From the NCBI GenBank assembly GCA_020430775.1, contig JAGQJE010000111.1:1-34060 (forward strand): 34,060 nucleotides of DNA, in the 5' to 3' direction. Of the stretch, positions 27,001-34,060 are shown one piece after another. The position numbers were made by a program, and so were the translations under genes. Under the pieces are notes generated by a model. That model saw only the letters and a program-made list of their open reading frames with translations. It searched no databases and had not been told where the DNA came from. The stretch is from Myxococcales bacterium (GTDB taxonomy: Bacteria > Myxococcota_A > Polyangia > Polyangiales > Houyiibacteriaceae). Numbering within the stretch: position 1 is the stretch's first letter; each line of letters starts with the position of its first letter.

Positions 27001-28470
27001 CGCGCCAGAGAGCGCCTCGAGCCGGGCGAGCTGATGCTCCCAGCCGGCCGATGCGACCACGCGCCACGCCCACGGGGTCGCGCGCGACGGAGGATCCGTC
27101 GCCGGCGCTGCGTCAGCGCCGGCAGCCGCGGCTTCGTGGGACGCGGGATCGCGCAGCGCCGCGTCGAGGGCGTCTAGCTCGCGGACGAGGCCGGCCCACC
27201 CGCAACGCGCTGCCTGCGCACGGAGCGCCGGCAGCGCCGCCCTCGCCGCCACGCGCGCGCTCGAGAGCGCGGCGGCCTGCCCCGGAGCCGCGCAGGCCCA
27301 CGCGACCGCGAGCGCGCCGAAGAAGGTCAGCCAAGGCGGCTCGGTGAGCGCTTGATCTTCCGCACCGGAGTCGCGACGAGGCGCGGTGACGTCGGGCTCG
27401 GCGACGCGATCGAGGGCCTCTGCGATGGGCGCCACGTCGTCGCGGTCTCCGGCGCGCCGGAGGCCGAGGCGCACCGCCTGGGCGAGCCACTCGAGCCCGG
27501 CGCCGGTCGCACGCTCGGGTGACTCGGCGAGCGCGACGACGCGGCGGGCGGCGGTCCCGAGGGCGCTCGGGTCGTCCGACAGCAGGAGCGCCCCGAGGTG
27601 CGCGAGCGCCAGACAGCTCGCCTCTTGCAGCGGCTCGCCGGCCACCTCGGGCGCGAGCCGCCGCGAGCGCGCGTCGTCGAACCAGGCCAGCGCCTGCGGG
27701 CGCTCGAGGCTCCAAGCTACCCATGCGAGCGCGGGCGCGTCCGCGGCCGTCGGGTCGAAGAAGACCGGCAGCGGGACCTCGTCCGCGCAACCGCGCAGCA
27801 TCGCGTGGACCGCCCACCCGCGCCTCATCCGCGGGCTCTGCGCCTCCAGGGGCGTGCGCGCGGCGACCTCGAACGCGGCTCCGACGGGCGTCCACCGCTG
27901 CGCACCATCGGCGAGCGCCCGCGCGACGAACGCGTCTCGAGCCGCGGCGGGCAACGCGGCGAGCCCCTCCACCGTCGGCGCCGCCCCGAGCAGCTCGAGC
28001 GTCGCGTCGAAGGTCGCGTCGGCCTGTGCCCAGGGCGCCGCCGCGGCGCGCGCCACGGAGAGCGCCTCCTCGAGCGCGTCATCGTCGGCGCGGTGCAGCG
28101 CGATCCACGCGTCCCGAAGGGCGTGCCGCGCGACCCTGTCGTGCGACGCGGTCCCGAGCGGCGTCGCCGGCGCGGCCTCCTGGAGCGCCGCCGCGCGCTC
28201 GACGAAGCGGCCCTCCTCGAGCAGGCGCGCCGAGATCTCCCAGCGGGCTTCGGACGAGAGCCTCGGAGGCGACTCGTCCGCGAGGAGGCCCTCGTCGAAG
28301 AGGTCGTCGAGCGCAGACGCGACGTCGCCCGCGGAGATGCGCCGCCCCTCCACCTCGACCGCGCGCAAGACCGCGTTCAGCTCGGCACGCGTCATGCCGC
28401 GGGGCGAGAGCGCGAGGAACTCCAGCGTCCGCGCGGCGACCGCCGCGATGTGCTCCGCGCGCTTCGACAC
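24079..28470 (-). CDS. Large SNF2/RapA-like ATPase (SWI2/SNF2 superfamily)
   Basis: 1463 residues. The ATPase core occupies about 1000-1440: Walker A DDMGLGKT with Lys1034, Walker B DEAQ (1123-1126), motif III LTGTPVENHL, then the second RecA lobe with VFSQFVDHL, SLKAGGTGLDLTGADYV, and motif VI SDRAHRIGQ. These are complete, so an active DNA translocase is likely. The first about 950 residues are Ala/Arg-rich and show no domain I can name; they carry short beta-strand-like segments near 600-900. Bacterial SNF2 proteins act in transcription recycling, chromatin-like remodelling, DNA repair or phage defence. No methylase, nuclease or other defence partner is adjacent. The GTG start at 28470 follows a TGCTAG element by 9 nt. 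Confidence 0.93.
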   Translation of the reverse strand: MSKRAEHIAAVAARTLEFLALSPRGMTRAELNAVLRAVEVEGRRISAGDVASALDDLFDEGLLADESPPRLSSEARWEISARLLEEGRFVERAAALQEAAPATPLGTASHDRVARHALRDAWIALHRADDDALEEALSVARAAAAPWAQADATFDATLELLGAAPTVEGLAALPAAARDAFVARALADGAQRWTPVGAAFEVAARTPLEAQSPRMRRGWAVHAMLRGCADEVPLPVFFDPTAADAPALAWVAWSLERPQALAWFDDARSRRLAPEVAGEPLQEASCLALAHLGALLLSDDPSALGTAARRVVALAESPERATGAGLEWLAQAVRLGLRRAGDRDDVAPIAEALDRVAEPDVTAPRRDSGAEDQALTEPPWLTFFGALAVAWACAAPGQAAALSSARVAARAALPALRAQAARCGWAGLVRELDALDAALRDPASHEAAAAGADAAPATDPPSRATPWAWRVVASAGWEHQLARLEALSGALFVAPVAESAEPTPDEERLVFELCASEGAIAVVPRVQRRRQGTGAWTRGRRVAPSELRAGVEGAPRPSEADVAVLDALARQSATFDPSTHGETWSLPAGRWGVLIGHPRLVNREEPGPAVRVALRSPVLTVVEEGGGYRLRLDPDRWPAARWATPDRLDLVALPSRFAHFREAVPYGGVLIPRGAQARLVAILERLTPVFAIEGSDAVLHRLDGPPTRAADTTLRLRMTRDDGVIRARAVVTPAGPSGAVFTPGCGPEHVLDARPDGDDGRAAAGTSEPLRYGRDLSLERHRFEMLRDTLPALSAWSDPRAPFTLPTIGRALELLAALDAAPGLAAVEWLAGDGLRLREPAEGVFVDVEITVGAGAEGAVDPHGADDSPRPLMGVARWFEAHGGVAVDGERVLDMRALLDGIAAGHGRFVQVADGEFVALDEAAMDAVERVAAFAVEGPDAARSAARGEGDRPVCLHPLMALAMAERGAAGLAQSEAVRREVERLREAARRPVVVPETFKGTLRGYQTRGFEMLARRAAIGVGVCLADDMGLGKTVQALALLAHRAPDGAALVVAPTSVVGQWEEQTARFVPSLRVFELATAEDRDACITGAGPGDVLLVSWGLLARESERLSSHRWATLVLDEAQMIKNAATRVAQASRALHADFAVALTGTPVENHLGELHSLFRVLNPGLLGTRADFRRRFAGPIERAGDPDARRRLRERIAPFLLRRTKSAVLDDLPPRTEVVLRLRPDPEHAALYEAVRREALASVAAEPGAGGGDEGPRRMRVLAALMRLRRACCHPALVGAPDVPSTKLAELLEHVALMREEGHRALVFSQFVDHLHIVRDALDAQGVPYKYLDGSTPSGQRRAQVAEFQAGEADLFLISLKAGGTGLDLTGADYVFHLDPWWNPAAEDQASDRAHRIGQSRAVTVYRLILEGTVEERILDLHAHKRDLADAILAGQATGGTLDLDAMLELLSDGG

Positions 28471-28479
28471 AGGGGGGAT

Positions 28480-28488
28480 TCGCTAGCA
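28480..28488 (-). promoter_or_regulatory. Extended -10-like element TGCTAGCGA before the SNF2 gene
   Basis: TGC-TAGCGA lies 9 nt before GTG 28470, with only ATCCCCCCT between, which contains no Shine-Dalgarno sequence. It is the same core as at the other short-leader starts but lacks the final T. Confidence 0.4.
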
Positions 28489-28594
28489 CGGGGGCGAGCC
28501 CGAGGAAATGCGCCGAGCGCTTTTCAGCCGCGCGTGCGCCGTGCGGCCGGCTGACGCCCACGGAGCGACCCGACCGGTTCGAGCGCGCGGGCCG

Positions 28595-30175
28595 CTAATC
28601 CCGCAGCGGCTGGACGCGAACGGCGTAGTCGCTGCAAGAGCCGCTCCACGCCTTCGGCGCGACCTGCAGCCAGCCGGTGACCGCGGCCCCGACCGGCGCG
28701 ATCCCGCTGCAGGTGACGGTGACCTCCCACGTCCGGGCGCCCGCGCTGGCGGCGCGGCCGCGGCACCCGCTGAGGCCGTCTTCCGAGATCGGGTCTGCGT
28801 CCTGGCACTCGACCTCCGTCTTGCCGAGCGGGCAGCGGAACCACATGCCGGTCGTGTAGGTCGATCCGGTCGGCGCCTTCGTCATGGACACGCGCAAGGA
28901 GAGCCCAGTGTTGTTCAGCGCGAGCGGCGAACCGAGGTCGGTTCGGTACCAGTCGACGTCGTCGGGACGATCCGTGTTCGCGACGATGAGCCGACCCTGG
29001 CCCGCGTTGTCCCCCGCCGACAACTCGGTGGCGTGCGCGAAGTCGTCGTTGCGCTCCTTGCCCTCGTACTCGTCCGGGGCACAGGCGCACGCGTGGTCGA
29101 CGCAGGCCTCGTTGGCAGCGCACGCGCTCCCGCAGACGACGGTCCGTTGCCCGCAGACGAAGGTCCCGCACGCGTAGCCGAGATCCTCGCACGACGGGCA
29201 CACGCACTGGCCGCCCTCGCAGCTCTGCCCCACTGCGCAGCCGCCGCACTCGATGACCTCGCCGCAGCCGTCGTCGAGCTTGCCGCAGACCACGCCCGAG
29301 CTCGATCCGCACGCGCGCGGCACGCAAGCCTGACAGACGCCGCCGCTTCCGGGCGACGTGACGCAGGTGTCGTGCGCGCCGCGGCACGGGCCGCAGTCGA
29401 CGACGCCACCGCAGCCGTCGGGCACCTTGTCGCAGCGGCGCTGCGCGTCGCAGTCGTCCGCGGAGAAGGTCGGCATGCACTGGCCCTCGCCGCAGCGGTT
29501 CGGACCACCGCCGCCGCACACCTCGTCCGCCGAGCAGCCGCCGCAGTGGAGGGTGCCGCCGCACCCGTCCGGCAGCTCGCCGCACTGACCGGGCGCGCAC
29601 ACGGCGCGCGTGCACTCGCAGTGGTTGTCGACGCACTCGCCAACCGCGCACGTCCCGCAGTCGTAGACGCCTCCGCAGAAGTCGCCGACGTACCCACAAT
29701 CCGCGCGCCCGTCGTTGGCGTCGTCGTCCTCGGGCGGCGCCGACTGCAACCGGCACGCCTGGCTCGCCGTCCGCGTCTTGCAGCCGCACTGGTTGGGCAC
29801 CCCGCCGCCGCCACATGTGTCCGCACCCGAGCACCCGCCGAGGGCCGTGTCGCAGTCGATCGTGCGGCCGCAGCCGATGGCGTACACGCCGCACGCGAGC
29901 CCGTTGGCCTCGCAGCACTGCTTGTCGCTCTGCGCGGCCGCGCAGGGGAGGATCGGCGTGCAGGTCGGCGTCTTTACGCCGCCGTCGACGTCGGGTGTCC
30001 GATAGCAGAGGCTGTCGGCCCGGCAGACGAAGCCGCTCGGGCAATCGGCGGAGGTCGCGCAGGTGAACCGCGCCTCGGGGACCTGCACCGCGCAGCCGGC
30101 GCACGCGACCGCGAGCGCGACGCACGCGAGCCAGGCGGAGCGGAGGCGCCGGTGACGGGGGCGTGCGGCCGCCAT
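28595..30175 (-). CDS. Cys-rich repeat lipoprotein with PPC-like C-terminal domain
   Basis: 526 residues. A basic N-terminus and hydrophobic stretch SAWLACVALAVACAGC give a probable lipoprotein signal, the acylated Cys being 25 or 28. Residues about 38-365 contain more than 50 cysteines arranged in about six degenerate modules of the form C-x-x-[LV]-x-D-G-C-G-x-x-[VI]-x-C-G-x-C, beginning near Cys95, 160, 198, 248, 297 and 336 (for example CGELPDGCGGTLHCGGC). Residues about 370-526 (ERNDDFAHATEL, DDVDWYRTDLG) resemble a PPC-type beta-sandwich. It is probably a disulfide-rich surface protein; Cys-rich secreted modules are common in large myxobacterial genomes. The ATG shares one base with the TGA of the upstream TPR gene. 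Function unknown. Confidence 0.85.
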   Translation of the reverse strand: MAAARPRHRRLRSAWLACVALAVACAGCAVQVPEARFTCATSADCPSGFVCRADSLCYRTPDVDGGVKTPTCTPILPCAAAQSDKQCCEANGLACGVYAIGCGRTIDCDTALGGCSGADTCGGGGVPNQCGCKTRTASQACRLQSAPPEDDDANDGRADCGYVGDFCGGVYDCGTCAVGECVDNHCECTRAVCAPGQCGELPDGCGGTLHCGGCSADEVCGGGGPNRCGEGQCMPTFSADDCDAQRRCDKVPDGCGGVVDCGPCRGAHDTCVTSPGSGGVCQACVPRACGSSSGVVCGKLDDGCGEVIECGGCAVGQSCEGGQCVCPSCEDLGYACGTFVCGQRTVVCGSACAANEACVDHACACAPDEYEGKERNDDFAHATELSAGDNAGQGRLIVANTDRPDDVDWYRTDLGSPLALNNTGLSLRVSMTKAPTGSTYTTGMWFRCPLGKTEVECQDADPISEDGLSGCRGRAASAGARTWEVTVTCSGIAPVGAAVTGWLQVAPKAWSGSCSDYAVRVQPLRD

Positions 30176-31050
30176 CAGAACCGTCCCCGCACGCCGACGT
30201 AGCCGGCGCCCACCGCCACCTCGGCCTTCGGCACGCGCTCGCCACCAAGGAAGTGCCAGAACAGACCGCCGAGCCCCGCGGCTACGCCGGCCCCGGTCAG
30301 CGCGAGCCCGGTCGCCGTGCGGCGCGGCGCGCGCGACTTTGCGCCGCTCACCTCGTCCCACATCGTGAACGGAGGCGCGTCCTCGACGTCGCGCCGATCG
30401 CGGCGGCCGAGCAGCAGGAAGGTCGTCCCGACGGCGATCGCCGCGCCGCCCGCGCCCATCACCAGGAAGGGCCCCTTCCCGGGCGGGACGTAGACGAGCT
30501 CACTCTTCGACAGGCGCGCGCGCTCCGCCTCCCGCGCCGCCTTCGCCGCCGCCTCCGCCGCCTTCGCGGACCGGGCGGCGGCCTGCGCTTCGGCGCGTCG
30601 CTCGGCCGCGACGCGGCTCGCGATCGAGGCCCGCAGCGCCCGGATGCGCCCCTCGACGTTCTCGCGATCGGTGCTGTTTGGCCGCTCGGCGAGGTAGCCC
30701 TGGTACGCATCGAGCGCCCGCTCGTCGAGCCGCATGCGGTCGGCCACGGTCGCCACGTTGTAGAGCAGGTCCGCGTTGCCCGTGAGGTCGTACGCGCGCT
30801 GAAAACTGTCGAGCGCGTCGGCGAAGCGGCCCGCATTGTATGCGGCCGTGCCTGCCTCGAAGGCGCGGCGGGCCTGCTCGAGCTTTGCGGCGCCCGGGCT
30901 CGCGCTCGCGTCGGTCGCGGGCGCCTGCGCGGCGCACACCGGAGGAGGCGCGGCTGCGACGAGGAGCCCGAGGACGAGCAACGCGCGCGCCGCGAGGGCC
31001 GCGAGGGCCGCGCGTGTGAGGGGGCCCACGTTGTCGGCGGGACGTACCAC
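30175..31050 (-). CDS. TPR protein with signal peptide and C-terminal membrane segments
   Basis: 291 residues. An N-terminal signal-like hydrophobic stretch (about 13-40) is followed by TPR-like helices (about 55-130: FEAGTAAYNAGRFADALDSFQRAYDLTG, then NADLLYNVATVAD). An Ala/Arg/Glu-rich coiled region spans about 140-185. Two hydrophobic membrane segments follow (about 195-215, GPFLVMGAGGAAIAVGTTFLLL, and about 245-265), then a short beta-like tail ending VGVRGRF. This layout recurs in myxobacteria and suggests a periplasmic TPR scaffold anchored to a membrane. The GTG start is predicted to be leaderless. It is coupled to the Cys-rich lipoprotein gene by TGATG overlap, so the two may form a surface complex. 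Confidence 0.82.
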   Translation of the reverse strand: MVRPADNVGPLTRAALAALAARALLVLGLLVAAAPPPVCAAQAPATDASASPGAAKLEQARRAFEAGTAAYNAGRFADALDSFQRAYDLTGNADLLYNVATVADRMRLDERALDAYQGYLAERPNSTDRENVEGRIRALRASIASRVAAERRAEAQAAARSAKAAEAAAKAAREAERARLSKSELVYVPPGKGPFLVMGAGGAAIAVGTTFLLLGRRDRRDVEDAPPFTMWDEVSGAKSRAPRRTATGLALTGAGVAAGLGGLFWHFLGGERVPKAEVAVGAGYVGVRGRF

Positions 31051-31056
31051 CCGGCC

Positions 31057-31065
31057 AAGCTAGCA
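31057..31065 (-). promoter_or_regulatory. Extended -10 element TGCTAGCTT, predicted leaderless start
   Basis: TGC-TAGCTT ends exactly 6 nt (GGCCGG) before GTG 31050, the same spacing as at 5162 and 8046. No Shine-Dalgarno sequence is present. It would drive the TPR-lipoprotein operon. Confidence 0.55.
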
Positions 31066-31148
31066 AACCGCAGCTCGACCGCGCACGTATTGGGCGGGGG
31101 ACCTCTCCTCGCCGCGGCAGGCGTGGCGACGCGAGGAGGAGAGGCCGC

Positions 31149-32753
31149 TCAACCGCGTGGGGTGATGTGGGCCGGTGAGCCGCGGGCGATGGAGGTGTCG
31201 CCCTCCAGCTCGGGCTTCGGCGCGGGGTAGTCGATGTTGAAGTGCAGGCCGCGGCTCTCATCGCGGACGGCCGCGCAGGAGACGATCAGCTCCGCGACGT
31301 CCGCGATGTTGCGCAGCTCGAGCATGTCGCGGCTCACCAGGTGGTCCCAGTAGTACTCGCGGATCTCTTCCTGGAGCATCGCCACGCGGCGGGAGGCGCG
31401 GCGCAGGCGCTTGTCGCTCCGGACGATGCCGACGTAGTTCCACATGCAGCGGCGGATCTCGTCCCAGTTCTGCGAGACGACGACGTGCTCGTCGCTCATC
31501 ACCGCCTCGCCGACGTCCCAGTCCGGCACGTCGACGGTCACCGGCGCGCCGACGTCGGCGGCGGCGGCGAGCGCGGCGCGGTGGCCGTAGACGAGCCCCT
31601 CGAGGAGCGAGTTCGACGCGAGCCGGTTCGCGCCGTGCAGCCCCGAGCAGCTCACCTCGCCGACCGCCCACAGCCCCGGCAGCGTGGTGCGCCCGAGCGT
31701 GTCGACGCCGACCCCGCCGCACATGTAGTGCGCCGCCGGGACGACGGGGATGGGCTGCCGCGTCATGTCGATGCCGAACGCGAGGCAGCGCTCGTGGATG
31801 TTCGGGAAGCGATCGACGAGGTACGACGCCGGCCGCGCGCTCATGTCGAGGAACACGCAGTCGTCGCCCGAGCGCTTCATCTCGTAGTCGATCGCGCGCG
31901 CCACGACGTCACGCGGCGCGAGGTCTCTCATCTCGTGGTGGCGCGGCATGAACGCCGTGCCGTCCTCGAGCCGGAGCACGCCGCCCTCGCCGCGCAGCGC
32001 CTCGCTGATGAGGAAGCTCTTCGCGTCCGGGTGGTACAGGCACGTCGGGTGAAACTGGAAGAACTCCATGTTCATGATGCGGGCGCCGGCGCGGTAGGCC
32101 ATCGCGACGCCGTCCCCCGTGGCGACGTCCGGGTTGGACGTGTAGAGGTAGACCTTCCCGGCGCCGCCGGTCGCGAGGACGGTGTGCCGCGCGCGACACG
32201 TGTGCACCGCGCCCGTCGCCTCCTCGAGCGCGTACGCGCCGACGACGCGGCGCGCGCCGCCAAAGCGGCTCATCTCGATGAGGTCGACGGCCATGTGGTC
32301 TTCGAGGATGCGGATGCCCGGCTTGCGGGCCGCTGCATCGACGAGCACGCGCTGCACCTCACGGCCGGTGATGTCCCCGGCGTGGACCACGCGTCGAGCG
32401 CTGTGCCCGCCCTCGCGCGTGAGGTCGAGCTCCGATGTCTCGGGCTCCCTGCTGAACTCCGCGCCGAGCTCGATCAGCTCGCGGACGCGGTCCGGGCCGT
32501 CGCGGACGACCATCTCGACGACGTCCTCGTGAGAGAGCCCCCCGCCCGTGCCGAGCGTGTCCTGGACGTGCGCCTCGAACGAGTCGCCTGGGTCGAGGAC
32601 GGCGGCGATGCCGCCCTGCGCGAAGTTCGTCGCCGAGTCGTTGCGCGAACGCTTCGTGAGGATCACCACCTCGCCGTGGTCGGCGGCCTCGAGGGCGAGC
32701 GAGAGCCCGGCGACGCCGCTGCCGATGACCAGAAAGTCTGCGTCGATGCGCAC
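31149..32753 (-). CDS. nadB: L-aspartate oxidase
   Basis: 534 residues, the usual length. It oxidises L-aspartate to iminoaspartate, the first step of de novo NAD synthesis. The FAD-binding motif is FLVIGSGVAGLSLALEA at the N-terminus. SATNFAQGGIAAV, HSARRVVHAGDITGREVQ, MEFFQFHPTCLY and HGANRLASNSLLEGLVYG are NadB family motifs, distinguishing it from succinate dehydrogenase. The GTG start at 32753 is one base after the stop of speD, so these genes form an operon; a longer in-frame reading into speD is antisense-like in composition. Quinolinate synthase (nadA) and nadC are not in the window. Confidence 0.95.
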   Translation of the reverse strand: MRIDADFLVIGSGVAGLSLALEAADHGEVVILTKRSRNDSATNFAQGGIAAVLDPGDSFEAHVQDTLGTGGGLSHEDVVEMVVRDGPDRVRELIELGAEFSREPETSELDLTREGGHSARRVVHAGDITGREVQRVLVDAAARKPGIRILEDHMAVDLIEMSRFGGARRVVGAYALEEATGAVHTCRARHTVLATGGAGKVYLYTSNPDVATGDGVAMAYRAGARIMNMEFFQFHPTCLYHPDAKSFLISEALRGEGGVLRLEDGTAFMPRHHEMRDLAPRDVVARAIDYEMKRSGDDCVFLDMSARPASYLVDRFPNIHERCLAFGIDMTRQPIPVVPAAHYMCGGVGVDTLGRTTLPGLWAVGEVSCSGLHGANRLASNSLLEGLVYGHRAALAAAADVGAPVTVDVPDWDVGEAVMSDEHVVVSQNWDEIRRCMWNYVGIVRSDKRLRRASRRVAMLQEEIREYYWDHLVSRDMLELRNIADVAELIVSCAAVRDESRGLHFNIDYPAPKPELEGDTSIARGSPAHITPRG

Positions 32754-32754
32754 G

Positions 32755-33744
32755 TCAACCCACTCCGGCGGCGTCGAGCGCCGCATCGCACGTCGTCGAG
32801 CGGCCGGGGGCGCTCGCGTCGAGCTGGTACATGGCGGCCTCGAGGCCGCGGACAGGGCTGCGGAGGCGCCGCGCGACCTCGTACCCCGCGAGCGCCGGAT
32901 CCGCGAGCGCGTCGAGCGTCGGCGCGAACCGGACCACGTCGATCGAGCGGGGCCTGAGCGCCTCGACGAGCCGGCACACGAAGGCGTCGAGGGCGGCAGG
33001 CAGCGTGCCGTCGTCGTCGGCGCGCGACCGGTGGCCGGCGCCGAAGCCCAGCTCGAAGCTCGCGTACCCGCCGCGCGCATCCGGGGTGACGTGCACCGCG
33101 GCGTAGGCGTCGTCGCGCAGCGCGTTCAGCGAGTAGCCGGAGGGCTCGAAGAAGCGCTCGTCCGTCGCGAACCCGTCGAGCCAGGGCGCGAGGCCGAGCG
33201 GGTCGCGTGCGCCGGCGGCGCAGCGCGCCTCGAGGCGCTCCGTGCGGACCCCGTGCATCAGCACCTGGTGCGTGTGAAACCGCGAGCCGACCGGCGCGCT
33301 CGACGCGGCGCGAAACACCCCGAGGCCCTCACCATAGCGGTCGCCAAAGCGGAGCGCCTCGCCTTCGAGGGCGCCCTCGAGGCGCCGCACGTCGTCGGCG
33401 AACGAGGTCGGCTGCGCGCTCGGCGCGCGCGCGCTCTGCCGCTCGTAGACCAGCGACGTCACGGCGTCGCGCCCGAGCCGCTCGACCAGCATCAGCGCCG
33501 CGTCGACGAGGCGCGTCCGACCGCACGTGATCATGCGGAGGCGGTCGTCGAAGACGAAGAGGCTCGACTCCGAGAGCAGGTAGGCGTCCGCGCGCTCGGC
33601 GCGCGCTGCGGAGACGACCTTCGCGCCCGCCGCCTCGACCACGGCCCGAAAGAAGGGCTCGCCGAGCGATCGCAGCGAGCCCCAGCGCCTGGACACGGTC
33701 AGCGCGACCTTCTTCTCCGCCCCCTCGAAGAACGCCGCTTCCAT
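32755..33744 (-). CDS. speD: S-adenosylmethionine decarboxylase proenzyme, eukaryotic type
   Basis: 329 residues, like the eukaryotic enzyme (about 330) and unlike the short bacterial classes (about 120-150). Seen directly: FFEGAEKK with Glu7 and Glu10; the self-cleavage site YLLSESSLFVF, where cutting at Glu59-Ser60 makes the pyruvoyl group; the acid Cys74 in ITCGRT; and SGYSLNAL...VHVTPDARGGYASFE with Ser205 and His218, which match the human Ser229 and His243. The residue matching human Glu247 is Asp222. It makes decarboxylated AdoMet for spermidine. The ATG at 33744 begins at the family N-terminus. It is followed by nadB at one base; no spermidine synthase is adjacent. Horizontal origin from a eukaryote-like source is possible. 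Confidence 0.9.
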   Translation of the reverse strand: MEAAFFEGAEKKVALTVSRRWGSLRSLGEPFFRAVVEAAGAKVVSAARAERADAYLLSESSLFVFDDRLRMITCGRTRLVDAALMLVERLGRDAVTSLVYERQSARAPSAQPTSFADDVRRLEGALEGEALRFGDRYGEGLGVFRAASSAPVGSRFHTHQVLMHGVRTERLEARCAAGARDPLGLAPWLDGFATDERFFEPSGYSLNALRDDAYAAVHVTPDARGGYASFELGFGAGHRSRADDDGTLPAALDAFVCRLVEALRPRSIDVVRFAPTLDALADPALAGYEVARRLRSPVRGLEAAMYQLDASAPGRSTTCDAALDAAGVG

Positions 33745-33821
33745 CCGGTTCCCGGTTCAACCACGACCGCGCCGGCCGAGCAAGCCCGAAATCCCCTTGG
33801 ATGTGAGGTGCCGTCGAGGGC

Positions 33822-33941
33822 GGGGGCGGGATCGGGTGCGGGCACGGGCACGGGCACGGGAGCGGGCACGGGGGCGGGATCGGGTGCGGGCACGAGATCG
33901 GGATCGGAGCCGGGATCGGGTGCGGGCACGGGAGCGGGCAC
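33822..33941 (+). repeat. GGG-phased hexamer repeat, 20 units
   Basis: Twenty consecutive 6-bp units, nearly all beginning GGG (mainly GGGCAC, GGGATC, GGGTGC, GGGAGC, GGGGGC). Higher-order copies are visible: GGGATC-GGGTGC-GGGCAC occurs three times. It lies in the divergent intergenic region upstream of speD. The plus strand can in principle fold into G-quadruplexes. Open minus-strand frames reading Pro-Val-Pro-Ala or Cys-Pro-His-Pro are a consequence of the period being a multiple of three, not evidence of a gene. The flanks 33745-33821 and 33942-34016 show no gene; the former should contain the speD promoter. Confidence 0.85.
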
Positions 33942-34016
33942 GATTCGTGGGAAGTAACTCGGGGTCTGGGGCTGCAAAGGATCGACTTGAGGGATCGGGG
34001 ATGCGATCGTCGGGGC

Positions 34017-34060
34017 ATGTTCATGTCGACGTCGCGGCAGCGTGGCCTGTTCGAGCAGGA
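34017..34060 (+). CDS. Possible gene start at the right edge (3' partial)
   Basis: ATG 34017 opens a frame, MFMSTSRQRGLFEQ, that runs off the window after 14 codons. A second ATG lies at codon 3. No strong ribosome site is seen (only GGGG 2-5 nt upstream). The product cannot be identified from so little sequence. Confidence 0.3.
   Translation, partial: MFMSTSRQRGLFEQ

Noticed and set aside
33699-34024. Pro-rich minus-strand frames over the hexamer array
   Set aside because: A six-base repeat without stops is open in several frames at once; the products are low-complexity Pro-Ala-Val or Cys-Pro-His strings, and the flanking parts are shadows of speD.

Overview
The window is a high-GC, gene-dense bacterial chromosome segment. 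A Polyangiales/Sandaracinaceae-like myxobacterium (Myxococcota) is the best guess. The support is the strongly G/C-biased third codon positions, a Cys-rich repeat lipoprotein, a TPR protein ending in a membrane domain, a large SNF2 ATPase, and F420 genes outside Actinobacteria. No rRNA, tRNA, CRISPR array or recognisable insertion sequence was seen.

Layout. Positions 1-4553 (+) hold a tightly packed set: bifunctional penicillin-binding protein 1A (5' end outside the window), an orphan NtrB/NtrY-like histidine kinase and a one-pass AsmA/TamB-like protein. A hairpin separates this set from a convergent 72-residue coiled-coil gene. Positions 5162-6243 (+) carry a translationally coupled pair, a nucleotidyltransferase-fold protein and a small possible winged-helix protein. 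They run into a convergent Asp-box/sialidase-like lipoprotein gene that appears to have lost its 3' end exactly where the pair stops. Positions 8046-10680 (+) encode a flavin-dependent halogenase, a free-standing acyl carrier protein and an ApeP-like hotdog dehydratase; a PLP aminotransferase follows under its own promoter.

From 11935 to 33744 every gene is on the minus strand. In transcription order these are: SpeD of the eukaryotic type and NadB; a TPR protein and a Cys-rich lipoprotein; a 1463-residue SNF2 ATPase; cobalamin-dependent methionine synthase MetH; a glutathione peroxidase overlapping a serine beta-lactamase-like hydrolase; a cytochrome P450 and an LLM (F420/FMN) oxidoreductase; CofG and CofH (the two halves of FO synthase); and a CBS-domain cystathionine beta-synthase/cysteine synthase. 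The right edge has a 120-bp GGG-phased hexamer repeat and the first 14 codons of a possible plus-strand gene.

The most interesting parts are four. (1) The P450 and LLM genes lie behind a perfect 16-bp palindrome that matches the mycobacterial KstR operator consensus, directly upstream of the F420 cofactor genes; this suggests a steroid- or lipid-oxidation module with its own cofactor supply. (2) The compact halogenase-ACP-dehydratase set has no ketosynthase nearby. (3) A repeated TGCTANNNT-like element sits 5-6 nt (two more cases 9 nt) upstream of start codons, predicting leaderless transcripts for several genes. (4) A eukaryotic-type AdoMet decarboxylase carries an intact self-cleavage site. 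All functional assignments come from motifs and family knowledge; no database search was possible.
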